This document shows, in pieces, positions 17,506 through 24,009 of a stretch of 24,009 nt of DNA (positions are counted from its first letter, which is position 1; each line of letters starts with the position of its first letter). The stretch covers positions 1 to 24,009 of the forward strand of contig CAYSAG010000046.1 of assembly GCA_964428935.1 (NCBI GenBank), in the 5' to 3' direction. The stretch comes from JAADHY01 sp964428935. Lineage in GTDB: Bacteria > Planctomycetota > Planctomycetia > Planctomycetales > Planctomycetaceae. The notes beneath the pieces are model-generated. The model had not been told where the DNA came from. It saw nothing but the letters and a program-made list of their open reading frames with translations, and did not search any database. The position numbers and the translations under genes were made by a program.

Positions 17506-17793
17506 AACTCAACCAGCCCGACCAACAGTGTGCAGGAAGCCAGACACGAGTCGTCGCCGTGCGTCACGTCGACCTCTGTGCCGGGAACCGCCGGAGCGGC
17601 CCACGCCGCGGAGTCCGAACACCGCAACGCCGGAAGCCAGCCGGACCGGGCCACTCAGTCCACGGCCCTCGACCCCCCGCCGGTCAGGCCGTCGACACAG
17701 AGTGCGGATCGTCCGCTCGAGCGTCCCGAGGGCTGAATGCTCCAGCCGCGTCGCCCGACACGGCGGAGCGTCCGGCCAGCAACCTTCAACGGG

Positions 17794-17822
17794 ATTGTAC
17801 AGGTCGGACGGAGCTCTGACGA
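17794..17822 (-). promoter_or_regulatory. Candidate promoter for the efflux adaptor
   Basis: On the minus strand, TCGTCA (17822-17817), a 17-bp spacer and TACAAT (17799-17794). The -10 is good and the -35 moderate. The leader would be about 280 nt. Confidence 0.33.
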
Positions 17823-17918
17823 GCATTGGTCGGCGGTCTCGGTGAGCCGCACGTCCGGCTCGCTGCACGCCGCCAGAGGTCACTGTCACCGGCGTCTTCT
17901 GGACTGACCTTCCAGACC

Positions 17919-17947
17919 TTGCCTCCGCGTTCCACAACGAATAAACT
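17919..17947 (+). promoter_or_regulatory. Promoter of tRNA-Gln
   Basis: TTGCCT (17919-17924), a 17-bp spacer and TAAACT (17942-17947), ending 36 bp before the mature tRNA 5' end. The position before a stable RNA gene makes this one of the better-supported promoters here. Confidence 0.55.
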
Positions 17948-17983
17948 TTGTGCCGCCTGAAAGAGGCACTCTTGGGAGAACGC

Positions 17984-18055
17984 TACCCGGTGGTGTAATT
18001 GGTAACACAGCAGGTTTTGGTCCTGCCGTTCCAGGTTCGAGTCCTGGCCGGGTAA
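17984..18055 (+). tRNA. tRNA-Gln (anticodon TTG)
   Basis: The cloverleaf can be drawn by hand. The acceptor stem is TACCCGG with CCGGGTA. The D arm contains GTAATTGGTAACAC. The anticodon stem GCAGG/CCTGC encloses the loop TTTTGGT, giving anticodon TTG, which reads CAA (and CAG by wobble). The T arm is CCAGG-TTCGAGT-CCTGG. The 3' CCA is not encoded, so it must be added after transcription. It stands alone between its own promoter and terminator. Confidence 0.96.
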
Positions 18056-18078
18056 TTGTTGAGCCGGACGGACGTCAG

Positions 18079-18105
18079 AGCCCACCGCTTTCGGTGGGCT
18101 TTTTT
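18079..18105 (+). terminator. Rho-independent terminator of the tRNA-Gln unit
   Basis: Perfect 9-bp stem AGCCCACCG (18079-18087) and CGGTGGGCT (18092-18100) with a CTTT loop, running directly into a run of six T (18100-18105). It lies about 24 bp after the tRNA. Confidence 0.92.
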
Positions 18106-18265
18106 GTGCGCCGCGGGTCTGCGCGCAGAGGCAGGCCCGGCCCGTTTCTCCGCACGTCGAAAGCGGCGGCTGAGCGAGCCGGGCCCGCCGGCCGGTCGGC
18201 ACGTCGGCTGGTTCCTGTTCCGTCCGCCGTCCTTTCCCGACCGTCCTTTTCTCGGCTACCCTCCG

Positions 18266-20029
18266 TTACCCTTGAAGCCGCTTTTGCAGGGCTTCGTGCT
18301 GTTGACGAATCGACTCGGGCAGCCGGTCGCCGAACTGCTGCAGGAACTCACCTTGAGCGCTGACTTCTTCCTGCCACGCCGCTCGGTCAATTCCCAGCAG
18401 GACGTCGGCGTCTTCCTTGGACAGTCCCAGACGCTGGAGGTTGAGGTTTTCGGCCGTGGGCATCCAGCCCAGAGGCGTCTCGACCGCGTCGGCCTCGCCG
18501 TGGCAGCGAGCGACAATCCACTTCAGGACCTGAATGTTCTGGCCGAAACCCGGCCACAAGAAGGGTTGGTCCTCGCCCGGTTCCCGTTTGCGGAACCAGT
18601 TGACGTGGAAAATCAGGGGCATCTTGTCGCCGCCTTTCTGCCCCATTTCCAGCCAGTGCTGCCAGTAGTCGGCCATGTGGTAGCCGCAGAACGGTTTCAT
18701 GGCCATGGGGTCGAAGTTCAGTTCGCCGATTTTGCCTTCGGCCGCCGCCGTCTTCTCGCTTCTCATGGTCGCACCGATGTACGTTCCGTGCGCCCAGTCG
18801 AACGATTGGAAGATCAGCGGGTAGGTCAACGTGCGCCGCGTACCGAAAATGATGGCACTGATGGGAACCCCGTCCGGCTTCTCCCAGTCGGGCGAAATGC
18901 TGGGACATTGGGCGGCCGGAGCGGTGAAGCGAGCGTTCGGGTGAGCGGCCTTGCGTCCGCAGCCCGGCCTCCACTCATTCCCCTGCCAGTCGTAGGCCAA
19001 CGGCGGTGGGTCACTCAGCCCTTCCCACCAGACCGTTTTGTCCGGCAACAACGCGACGTTCGTAAACAAACTGTTGGCTCGCAGCGTCAGAATGGCGTTC
19101 GGGTTGGTCTTCATGCTGGTTCCCGGTGCGACACCGAAAAAGCCGGCCTCCGGGTTGACCGCGTACAGACGCCCGTCCGGCCCGAAACGCATCCAAGCGA
19201 TGTCGTCGCCGATGGTTTCGACCTTCCAGCCCGCCTTCTGGTCTTCCTCGGGCGGCACCAGCATGGCTAGATTCGTCTTGCCGCACGCCGAAGGAAACGC
19301 ACCAGCGATGTAAGTCTTTCGCCCGGACGGGTCGGTAATGCCAATGATCAACATATGCTCGGCCAACCAACCCTCCTTCCGAGCCAGCACGCTGGCCAGA
19401 CGCAACGCGAAACACTTTTTGCCGAGCAGGGCGTTCCCGCCGTAGTTGCTGTTGACGCTGATGACCAGGTTCTCTTCCGGAAAGTGGCTGATGTAACGCT
19501 CTTCCGGGTCGAGCCGGACCATGCTGTGGATGCCCTTGCTGAACTCACCGTCTTCGCCCAGGTGGTCCAGCGCGACCTGACCCATCCGGGTCATGATTCG
19601 CATGTTGGCGACCACGTACGGGCTGTCGGTCAGCTCCACACCGACTTTCGACATGGGGCTGCCCGGCGGTCCCATCAGGTAGGGCACGACGTACATGGTT
19701 CGACCGCGCATGCAGCCGCTCAGAATCTTGTCCAGCTTCTCTCGCATTTGGTCGGGGGGCATCCAGTTGTTGAGCGGTCCGGCGTCCTCCTGGCGGCTCG
19801 GGCAAACAAAAGTACGGTGAACGACGCGAGCCACGTCGTTTTTGTCACTGCGCGCGTAGTAACAGTTGGGGTGCTTGTCGGGGTTGAGACGGATGAGCGT
19901 CCCGTCTGCGACCATTCGGTCGTAGAGTTTTTTGATTTCCTCTTCCGAGCCGTCACACCAGTGAACGACGTCCGGCTGCGTCAGACGAGCGACCTGCTCA
20001 ACCCAGTTTTCGAGACCTTGGTGCGCCAT
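18266..20029 (-). CDS. pckG: Phosphoenolpyruvate carboxykinase (GTP)
   Basis: A 587-residue cytosolic enzyme converting oxaloacetate and GTP to PEP, GDP and CO2, the entry step of gluconeogenesis; it can also run in the anaplerotic direction. The kinase-1 loop GAFPSACGKTN (243-253) contains the reactive Cys (C249) and P-loop Lys typical of the GTP form, and kinase-2 is GDDIAWM (274-280). Other family blocks are YYARSDKNDVARV, PYLMGPPGSPMSKVGVELTDS, ISVNSNYGGNALLGKKC, EAGFFGVAPGTS, FGTRRTLTYPLIFQSFDW, FCGYHMADYW and WFRKREPG. Length and all active-site segments agree with the family. The ATG at 20029 follows a purine-rich run (GGGAAGAAGAAG) that can serve as ribosome binding site. It is divergent from the HpcH/HpaI aldolase across 567 bp. 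Confidence 0.97.
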   Translation of the reverse strand: MAHQGLENWVEQVARLTQPDVVHWCDGSEEEIKKLYDRMVADGTLIRLNPDKHPNCYYARSDKNDVARVVHRTFVCPSRQEDAGPLNNWMPPDQMREKLDKILSGCMRGRTMYVVPYLMGPPGSPMSKVGVELTDSPYVVANMRIMTRMGQVALDHLGEDGEFSKGIHSMVRLDPEERYISHFPEENLVISVNSNYGGNALLGKKCFALRLASVLARKEGWLAEHMLIIGITDPSGRKTYIAGAFPSACGKTNLAMLVPPEEDQKAGWKVETIGDDIAWMRFGPDGRLYAVNPEAGFFGVAPGTSMKTNPNAILTLRANSLFTNVALLPDKTVWWEGLSDPPPLAYDWQGNEWRPGCGRKAAHPNARFTAPAAQCPSISPDWEKPDGVPISAIIFGTRRTLTYPLIFQSFDWAHGTYIGATMRSEKTAAAEGKIGELNFDPMAMKPFCGYHMADYWQHWLEMGQKGGDKMPLIFHVNWFRKREPGEDQPFLWPGFGQNIQVLKWIVARCHGEADAVETPLGWMPTAENLNLQRLGLSKEDADVLLGIDRAAWQEEVSAQGEFLQQFGDRLPESIRQQHEALQKRLQG

Positions 20030-20596
20030 TGCTTCTTCTTCCCTTTTCCCCCTGGCTCTGCTCCGGAAACACCAAACTCGACAGGAAACGCCATCCGTCC
20101 TAGAACCTCACGCCGGCCTTCCTGTCACCGGTCGTCCGCGCCTAACGACCGACTCTTGCCGACGGGCGTTGCTGCGCGCATAGTTTCACTCGCTTGTCCG
20201 AGTTTCCTGGTTCAGACAGCGTTTCAGAAACTGACGGGATACCGCTTCTGGTACTCGGTTGCTGCCTTGGAGTGTGTGTTCTTCAACAGCAGGAAACGCG
20301 TTGCGGTGCTACCGGACAGCTCGCGACGACCGCGCAGCGCCGACACAAAATAAGCGACGGGGGTGCGGTCGGCAAGTCAGCGGTCGTCGATCCCACCGCC
20401 CACCCCGGTCCTGGATGAGCTGGCCGACCTGTTCCCGAACCGGCCGGCGAGCTGGCACCGTCGGCGGCCGTCGGCTATTTTCGGCTTCGGCTTGAGCAGC
20501 AAGCTGGCCGGCCCGGCGACGCCGCGCGCCGCTTCGACGCCAGCACCAATAGACGCCGGCGCCCGACTGATCGAGGTCCAGAAAAGGAGCCTTCCG
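20030..20596. other. Divergent intergenic region between pckG and the aldolase
   Basis: 567 bp without a supported gene. It carries CAGGAAACGC twice in the same direction (20082-20091 and 20290-20299), its GAAACGC core once inverted (20219-20225), an 8-bp inverted repeat GACAGGAA/TTCCTGTC (20080-20087 and 20119-20126) in the pckG leader, and an 11-bp palindrome GTTTCAGAAAC at 20221-20231. I could not place convincing -10/-35 pairs. The aldolase frame is open from 20363 but the extension has no similarity. Confidence 0.5.
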
Positions 20597-21370
20597 GTGG
20601 AACGCATCAAAGACCGCTTGGCCAAAGGTGAGTACGTCCTGGCCGCCGGAACGAACCGTCTCACGCACTACAACCTCATTCAGATGCTCGGCCTCAGCGG
20701 CTTCCACGCTGTGTGGTTCGACCAGGAGCACGGCGGGCTGACGACGCAGCAAATCGAGCTGGCCGCCTTGGCCGCGCGCAGCGTCGGACTGGACTGTTTC
20801 GTCCGCGTCGCCCCGACCGACTACGCTCTGGTGACGCGATGCTTGGAAAGCGGGGCCAGCGGAATCATGGCCGCTCAGATTGTCTCGGCCGAGCAGGCGG
20901 AGCAGGTGGCGCGGTGGGCCAAGTTCGCACCACAGGGCTGCCGCGGCCTGAACCCGCTGGCGTGGGAAGGCCGTTTCGGAGCCGTCTCGCTGAAGGACTT
21001 TTGCGAACGCGCGAACCAGAACACCTTCGTGGCCATTCAAATCGAAACGCCTTCGGCCCTGGAAGAGTGCGAACAGATTGCGGCCATCGACCTGGTGGAC
21101 TTGCTGTTTCTGGGGCCGGCGGACTTGAGCCTGAGTCTGGGCGTGCCGGGTGAGTTCTTCCACCCCAAGTGCCTGGACGCCATGAAGCGAATCGACGAGG
21201 CCTGCCGCAAGCACGGCAAGCACTGGGGAGCGGTGTGTTTCAATGCGAAGCACGGCCGGGTGCTGGCCGAGCACGGCTGTCGGTTGTTGTCGATCACCAG
21301 CGACGTCCGAATGATTCAGGCCGGCATCGACTCCGCGAAGCGGGACTTCGCGGAGTTCTTCGAGCAATGA
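20597..21370 (+). CDS. HpcH/HpaI-family class II aldolase (pyruvate-dependent)
   Basis: A 257-residue metal-dependent aldolase, the family's usual length (HpaI about 262). Members reversibly split 2-keto-3-deoxy acids such as 4-hydroxy-2-oxoheptanedioate or 2-dehydro-3-deoxyglucarate into pyruvate and an aldehyde; the substrate here cannot be told. Conserved residues sit almost exactly at the HpaI numbering: H45 in FDQEHGG (general base), R70 (binds the pyruvate carboxylate), and E150 in QIETPSALE and D176 in FLGPADLSLSLGVPG (metal ligands). FDQEHG replaces the commoner DLEHG. The GTG start at 20597 was chosen because AAAAGGAG lies 7 nt upstream and HpaI homology begins at once. It is divergent from pckG and convergent with the GTPase. 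Confidence 0.93.
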   Translation: MERIKDRLAKGEYVLAAGTNRLTHYNLIQMLGLSGFHAVWFDQEHGGLTTQQIELAALAARSVGLDCFVRVAPTDYALVTRCLESGASGIMAAQIVSAEQAEQVARWAKFAPQGCRGLNPLAWEGRFGAVSLKDFCERANQNTFVAIQIETPSALEECEQIAAIDLVDLLFLGPADLSLSLGVPGEFFHPKCLDAMKRIDEACRKHGKHWGAVCFNAKHGRVLAEHGCRLLSITSDVRMIQAGIDSAKRDFAEFFEQ

Positions 21371-21487
21371 GCTGACCTTCGAGAGAGCTGGCCTTCGCAC
21401 ACTCCCCAAACCAAGCGACGCTCCCCGCCGCTGCACGGACACCGCAAACCGTTCGCGCCGAGTGTGTCGAAACCGAAGCGTCCGTCT

Positions 21488-22477
21488 TCACGCGTGCAGT
21501 TCAATCAGGTCCTCGTCGTGCAGCTCGTGGTCTCGACCGACCGTCTGGCCGTCGTGCACGTTGGCTCCCCACACCCGAGCGAACTTCAAATTGGCCGCCA
21601 AGTCGCGGTGGATTTGCAGAGCCAGGTCCTCCACGGTGCTGCCGCGAGGCAAGGTGAACGGAGCGTCGTAGTCGGGTGGCTTGCCCGGCCGCTTCGTGTA
21701 GACGCGAATGACGTCCAGCGACCGGTAGATTGTGTCTCGCAACTGCTCGCGGCTCTCCTCGTCGTCCAGCTCGACCTTCACCACCGGGTACTCCGCCCCC
21801 GTCAGTTCGCGAAACAGCTCGACTCGCACGTCGCAGTCCGGGTCGCTGGCCCGTGTGACCACCAACAACGTTTTGATGGAAAGCACCGAGAAGTCGTTCT
21901 CGGCGAAGGCCGTGTCTGGAGCCAGCAGGGTCTTCCGCTTGGCCAGCTCGTCGACCACCTGTGCGGTCTGTTCGGGGGCGTCGTCCGAGCTGCCGTCCAT
22001 GCACAGCAGGACCTCGTCTGCCGAACGGACCAGCCCGACCAGGTAGGGCTCAATGTGCCCCTCAATCACTGGCGGCGTGTCGATCAGTTGAACAGCCACG
22101 TCCTTCCACGGCATCATGCCGGGCATCGGTTCGGTGGTCGAAAACGGGTAGTCGGCCACGACGGGCTCGGCCCGAGTCAGCTCGGCCAAAATTCGGCTCT
22201 TCCCAGCGTTGGGCGCTCCGACCAACACCACCTGCCCAGCCCCTTGCCGCGGGAACCGGTAGCCGCGGGTCTTCCGGCCGGCCTTCTTTTCTTGCCGCAG
22301 CTCGTTGCGAGCTTCTTTCAATCGGGTCTTGATTTCCGCCTGGAGCTTCTCGGTGCCTTTGTGCTTTGGAATGACCGCCAGCATTTCCTCCAGGCAGGCG
22401 ATTTTTTCTTCCAGCGTTTGAGCTCGCCGGTACGCTTCTTCGGCTTTCTGGTACTGCGGAGTCAGGTTGGCTGGCAT
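21488..22477 (-). CDS. TGS-domain small GTPase (Obg/DRG-like) with altered G motifs
   Basis: A 329-residue protein. An N-terminal helical segment (LTPQYQKAEEAYRRAQTLEEKIACLEEMLAVIPKHKG, 5-41) and a basic helix (50-70) precede the G domain. G1 is GAPNAGKS (87-94), and G2 is probably T115 in FSTTEPMPG, as in Obg/DRG proteins. G3 is DTPP (133-136) instead of DxxG, and at G4 the NKxD signature is replaced by TRAS (208-211). A C-terminal TGS domain (about 256-328, VYTKRPGK...HDEDLIELHA) suggests binding to RNA or the ribosome. Relatives are annotated as 50S-binding or TGS GTPases, and I recall DTPP in some of them, so the G3 form may be a subfamily trait. The role is unknown; ribosome-linked signalling is inference. 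Upstream GGGGA gives a weak ribosome binding site before the ATG at 22477. Confidence 0.9.
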   Translation of the reverse strand: MPANLTPQYQKAEEAYRRAQTLEEKIACLEEMLAVIPKHKGTEKLQAEIKTRLKEARNELRQEKKAGRKTRGYRFPRQGAGQVVLVGAPNAGKSRILAELTRAEPVVADYPFSTTEPMPGMMPWKDVAVQLIDTPPVIEGHIEPYLVGLVRSADEVLLCMDGSSDDAPEQTAQVVDELAKRKTLLAPDTAFAENDFSVLSIKTLLVVTRASDPDCDVRVELFRELTGAEYPVVKVELDDEESREQLRDTIYRSLDVIRVYTKRPGKPPDYDAPFTLPRGSTVEDLALQIHRDLAANLKFARVWGANVHDGQTVGRDHELHDEDLIELHA

Positions 22478-23213
22478 GGGTTCCCCGCGTCAAAGCTGAA
22501 GCCACACCTCCAGTGAGAAGCCACCTCGCCCTGCCTGGCCCCGCGGCAGTCGGCTTTGCAACAAGCCCGGCGGGCGAGCACCGTCCGACCACGCCTCAGC
22601 GATTTTACTCGGCGCCCAAGCGTTGTTCGAGAGGAGGTCCACACACGTCCGGCGGCAGGCTCAGCGAACTCCGGCAAGCCGGACGGCGCGGCGGGCACGA
22701 CGGTCCCGGACCCGTGGCGTGTGACGAAGCGCCGAGCGGCAGCCCGCCCGTGCGGGCCCAGTCGTGGTCCGGGTTCGCACCCAACTTGTCTGCGTTGTCG
22801 CGCCGCCTTTTGGAGAACGTCGACTCACACAATACAGACGCTCCGGCGCTTGCGAAACTTTTTGAGCCGCCGTGGCCGGGCTGTTGCAACCGGGCAATCC
22901 GTCGGGTAGGCTGAGAAGTTGGCACTCCGCCTTCATTCCAGCCCACGAAGTAGACCTCGACCAAGAGCCAACCGCCGGAGCAGCATCCTTTGGATGTGTT
23001 TGTCGCCCCAAAGGCTTCCACGGAACCTGTCGCGGTTTCAACACGGTTGGAAGGTGCGGACGGGGTCGGCGCTCGAGGGCTGACCCGCCGACCGGTCCGA
23101 TGGACGGCCCGTGCCGGTGCCAGTCCGTGCGGCAGTCGGCTAGCCGGCGGTCGAGCGGCTGGCCCTGCGAGCAAGAGGAGCTCCTTCACAGCGCATCTTC
23201 GAGGCAATTCGCA
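22478..23213. other. Large divergent intergenic region between the GTPase and the coiled-coil gene
   Basis: About 735 bp, the longest gap in the window. I see a candidate plus-strand promoter at 22884-22912, a 10-bp palindrome AGGAGCTCCT (23176-23185), and no recognised RNA family. Open frames on both strands (for example 22513-22914 plus, 22605-23993 minus) show no domain and are read as GC-driven shadows. Confidence 0.5.
22884..22912 (+). promoter_or_regulatory. Candidate promoter for the coiled-coil protein gene
   Basis: TTGCAA (22884-22889), a 17-bp spacer and TAGGCT (22907-22912). It predicts a long leader of nearly 300 nt. The -35 is the same TTGCAA proposed for floA. Confidence 0.35.
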
Positions 23214-24009
23214 ATGAAAACGAAGACCGTTTTTCCGTTGGTGATTGCCCTTGCGAGTTTCGTCTGGCTGTCCGCGTACGCCGGTCAGAAAACGACTCAA
23301 CCGGCCAGCTCGGACGCTCCGACTGCCGAGGAGGCCAAGGCAAAGGCCGCGTACGAAGCGGCAGAAAAAGCCGCTCGGGAAGCGGAAGCAGCGCTGACTC
23401 CGTTGCGGGCGGCCATGCAAAAGGCTGACAAGGCGTACGCTCAGGCCAGGAAAGTGGCGAACGCAAAGCGGCAGCGAGCGAACGAGTCGCGAAGGCTCGC
23501 CGGTGAGGAGGGCGTCGAGGAACTGAAGCGGGCCGAGGCGAACCTGGCCGCTGCAATCAAAGAGCTGGAGGCCGCAGCCAAGGCCAAGCCGCCTCTGGAC
23601 AAAGCGCTGGAAGAAGCCAAGGCCGCCGCAGCCCCATTGCAGCAAGCGTACGAAGCAGCGGAGAAGGCCGCGAGGGAAGCGGAGGCGAAGGCCAAAGCGG
23701 CTTACGACGCGGCCCACAAACTCGAAATCGAAGCCAAAAAGGCCGAAACTCGAGCCACCGTTCTGCGTCGCGCAGCCGACGCCGCCAAGAATGCCCTTGC
23801 TCGAGTGCAGCAGCTCCAGCAGACGTTCGCCAAGCAGGCCGAGGCGGCGGCTCAGAAGGTTGCCGAGGCTGAAAAAGAAAAGAAAGCGGCGGACGCCGCT
23901 CTGGCCGCGGCGAAGCAGAAGGTCGCCGACGCCACTCAGGCTTACCAGCAAGCCGAGAAGACGGCTCGGGAAGCTGCCGCTCGAGCCAAGCAAGTTTCTG
24001 CGGACCCAG
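23214..24009 (+). CDS. Secreted Ala/Lys/Glu-rich coiled-coil protein (C-terminus outside window)
   Basis: The first 265 residues of a protein that continues past the window. A signal peptide is clear: MKTKTVFPLVIALASFVWLS followed by AYAG, with likely cleavage after AYA. The rest is almost entirely Ala, Lys, Glu, Gln and Arg with little Gly or Pro, predicting a continuous long helix or coiled coil. The segment AYEAAEKAAREAEA occurs twice, with a third diverged copy (AYQQAEKTAREAAA); the copies are 99 and 98 codons apart, so the protein appears built from tandem repeats. I do not recognise a family. In Planctomycetota such coiled coils can precede cytochrome-like or WD40 domains, but nothing here shows that. 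A structural cell-envelope role is possible. CGAGG about 9 nt before the ATG is a weak ribosome binding site. Confidence 0.82.
   Translation, partial: MKTKTVFPLVIALASFVWLSAYAGQKTTQPASSDAPTAEEAKAKAAYEAAEKAAREAEAALTPLRAAMQKADKAYAQARKVANAKRQRANESRRLAGEEGVEELKRAEANLAAAIKELEAAAKAKPPLDKALEEAKAAAAPLQQAYEAAEKAAREAEAKAKAAYDAAHKLEIEAKKAETRATVLRRAADAAKNALARVQQLQQTFAKQAEAAAQKVAEAEKEKKAADAALAAAKQKVADATQAYQQAEKTAREAAARAKQVSADP
23349..23984 (+). repeat. Degenerate tandem repeats of about 98-99 codons inside the coiled-coil gene
   Basis: Copies begin at 23349, 23646 and 23940 (spacing 297 and 294 nt). The first 14 residues of units 1 and 2 are identical and unit 3 is diverged. The DNA of units 1 and 2 differs at many third codon positions, so the protein sequence is what is conserved. 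The ends of the units (KALEEAKAAAAPLQQ and AALAAAKQKVADATQ) are also alike. Confidence 0.65.

Larger units (their letters stand above)
17506..17983. other. Divergent intergenic region between the efflux adaptor and tRNA-Gln
   Basis: About 478 bp. It contains a candidate minus-strand promoter at 17794-17822 for the adaptor and the plus-strand tRNA promoter at 17919-17947. A minus-strand open frame at 17509-17937 (142 codons) is Arg/Gly-rich with no recognisable domain, and I do not consider it a gene. Confidence 0.5.

Noticed and set aside
17509..17937. A 142-codon minus-strand open frame
   Set aside because: It is Arg/Gly-rich, has no domain and spans the candidate promoters; composition explains it.
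20363..20596. Upstream extension of the aldolase
   Set aside because: The GTG at 20597 has AAAAGGAG 7 nt upstream, and HpaI residue numbering fits that start almost exactly.
22605..23993. A 462-codon minus-strand open frame opposite the coiled-coil gene
   Set aside because: Its Leu/Ser/Phe/Arg-rich sequence mirrors the Ala/Lys/Glu codons of the plus strand; the plus frame has a signal peptide and repeats.

Overview
The window is about 24 kb of GC-rich bacterial DNA. It looks chromosomal and metabolic rather than mobile: I see no transposase, integrase, phage gene, toxin-antitoxin pair or CRISPR array. The gene content suggests a member of the Planctomycetota or a close relative. The signs are a FloA-type flotillin, a ThiC with the MCGHDWC form of its cluster motif, a small TGS-domain GTPase with a DTPP motif, GTG starts, short one-gene transcription units on both strands, and a secreted Ala/Lys/Glu-rich coiled-coil protein. 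This assignment is an inference from protein character, not a placement. Position 1 is probably a true contig end, because bases 1-26 match an Illumina TruSeq adapter in reverse complement and the UvrA homology stops exactly there.

Layout. Bases 1-2588 (minus): 3'-truncated uvrA, preceded by a zinc-ribbon protein with a disordered body and a very basic tail. Bases 2805-3743 (plus): DUF368 (PopT-type) membrane protein. Bases 3949-7399 (minus): an M28 metallopeptidase downstream of an M3 oligopeptidase A, likely co-transcribed. Bases 7826-8800 (plus): floA. Bases 9159-9368 (plus): a 69-residue protein closed by a clear terminator. Bases 9582-10670 (plus): an OleA/FabH-like thiolase. Bases 10716-12548 (minus): thiC. 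Bases 13004-14002 (plus): a PfkB-family (adenosine-kinase-like) sugar kinase. Bases 14294-15892 (plus): PurF, amidophosphoribosyltransferase. Bases 16006-17505 (minus): an HlyD/RND periplasmic adaptor without its pump. Bases 17984-18055 (plus): tRNA-Gln(UUG) with its own promoter and terminator. Bases 18266-20029 (minus): GTP-dependent PEP carboxykinase. Bases 20597-21370 (plus): HpcH/HpaI aldolase. Bases 21488-22477 (minus): TGS GTPase. Bases 23214-24009 (plus): N-terminal part of a secreted coiled-coil protein that runs off the window.

How the genes relate. Most are unlinked housekeeping units. Three links are plausible. The two peptidases form one unit, one cytosolic and one exported. ThiC, the PfkB kinase and PurF all touch purine or AIR chemistry: PurF makes phosphoribosylamine, which leads to AIR, the substrate of ThiC, and a PfkB kinase of this type may salvage adenosine. 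PEP carboxykinase and the aldolase are divergent and both work around pyruvate, PEP and oxaloacetate.

I did not find a clear undescribed multi-gene system. The observations most worth following up are the adapter remnant at the contig end, the near absence of GATC over the first 9.1 kb compared with its abundance in the thiC-pfkB-purF block, the OleA-like active site without OleBCD neighbours, the non-canonical G3/G4 motifs of the GTPase, and the roughly 98-residue periodicity of the coiled-coil protein.
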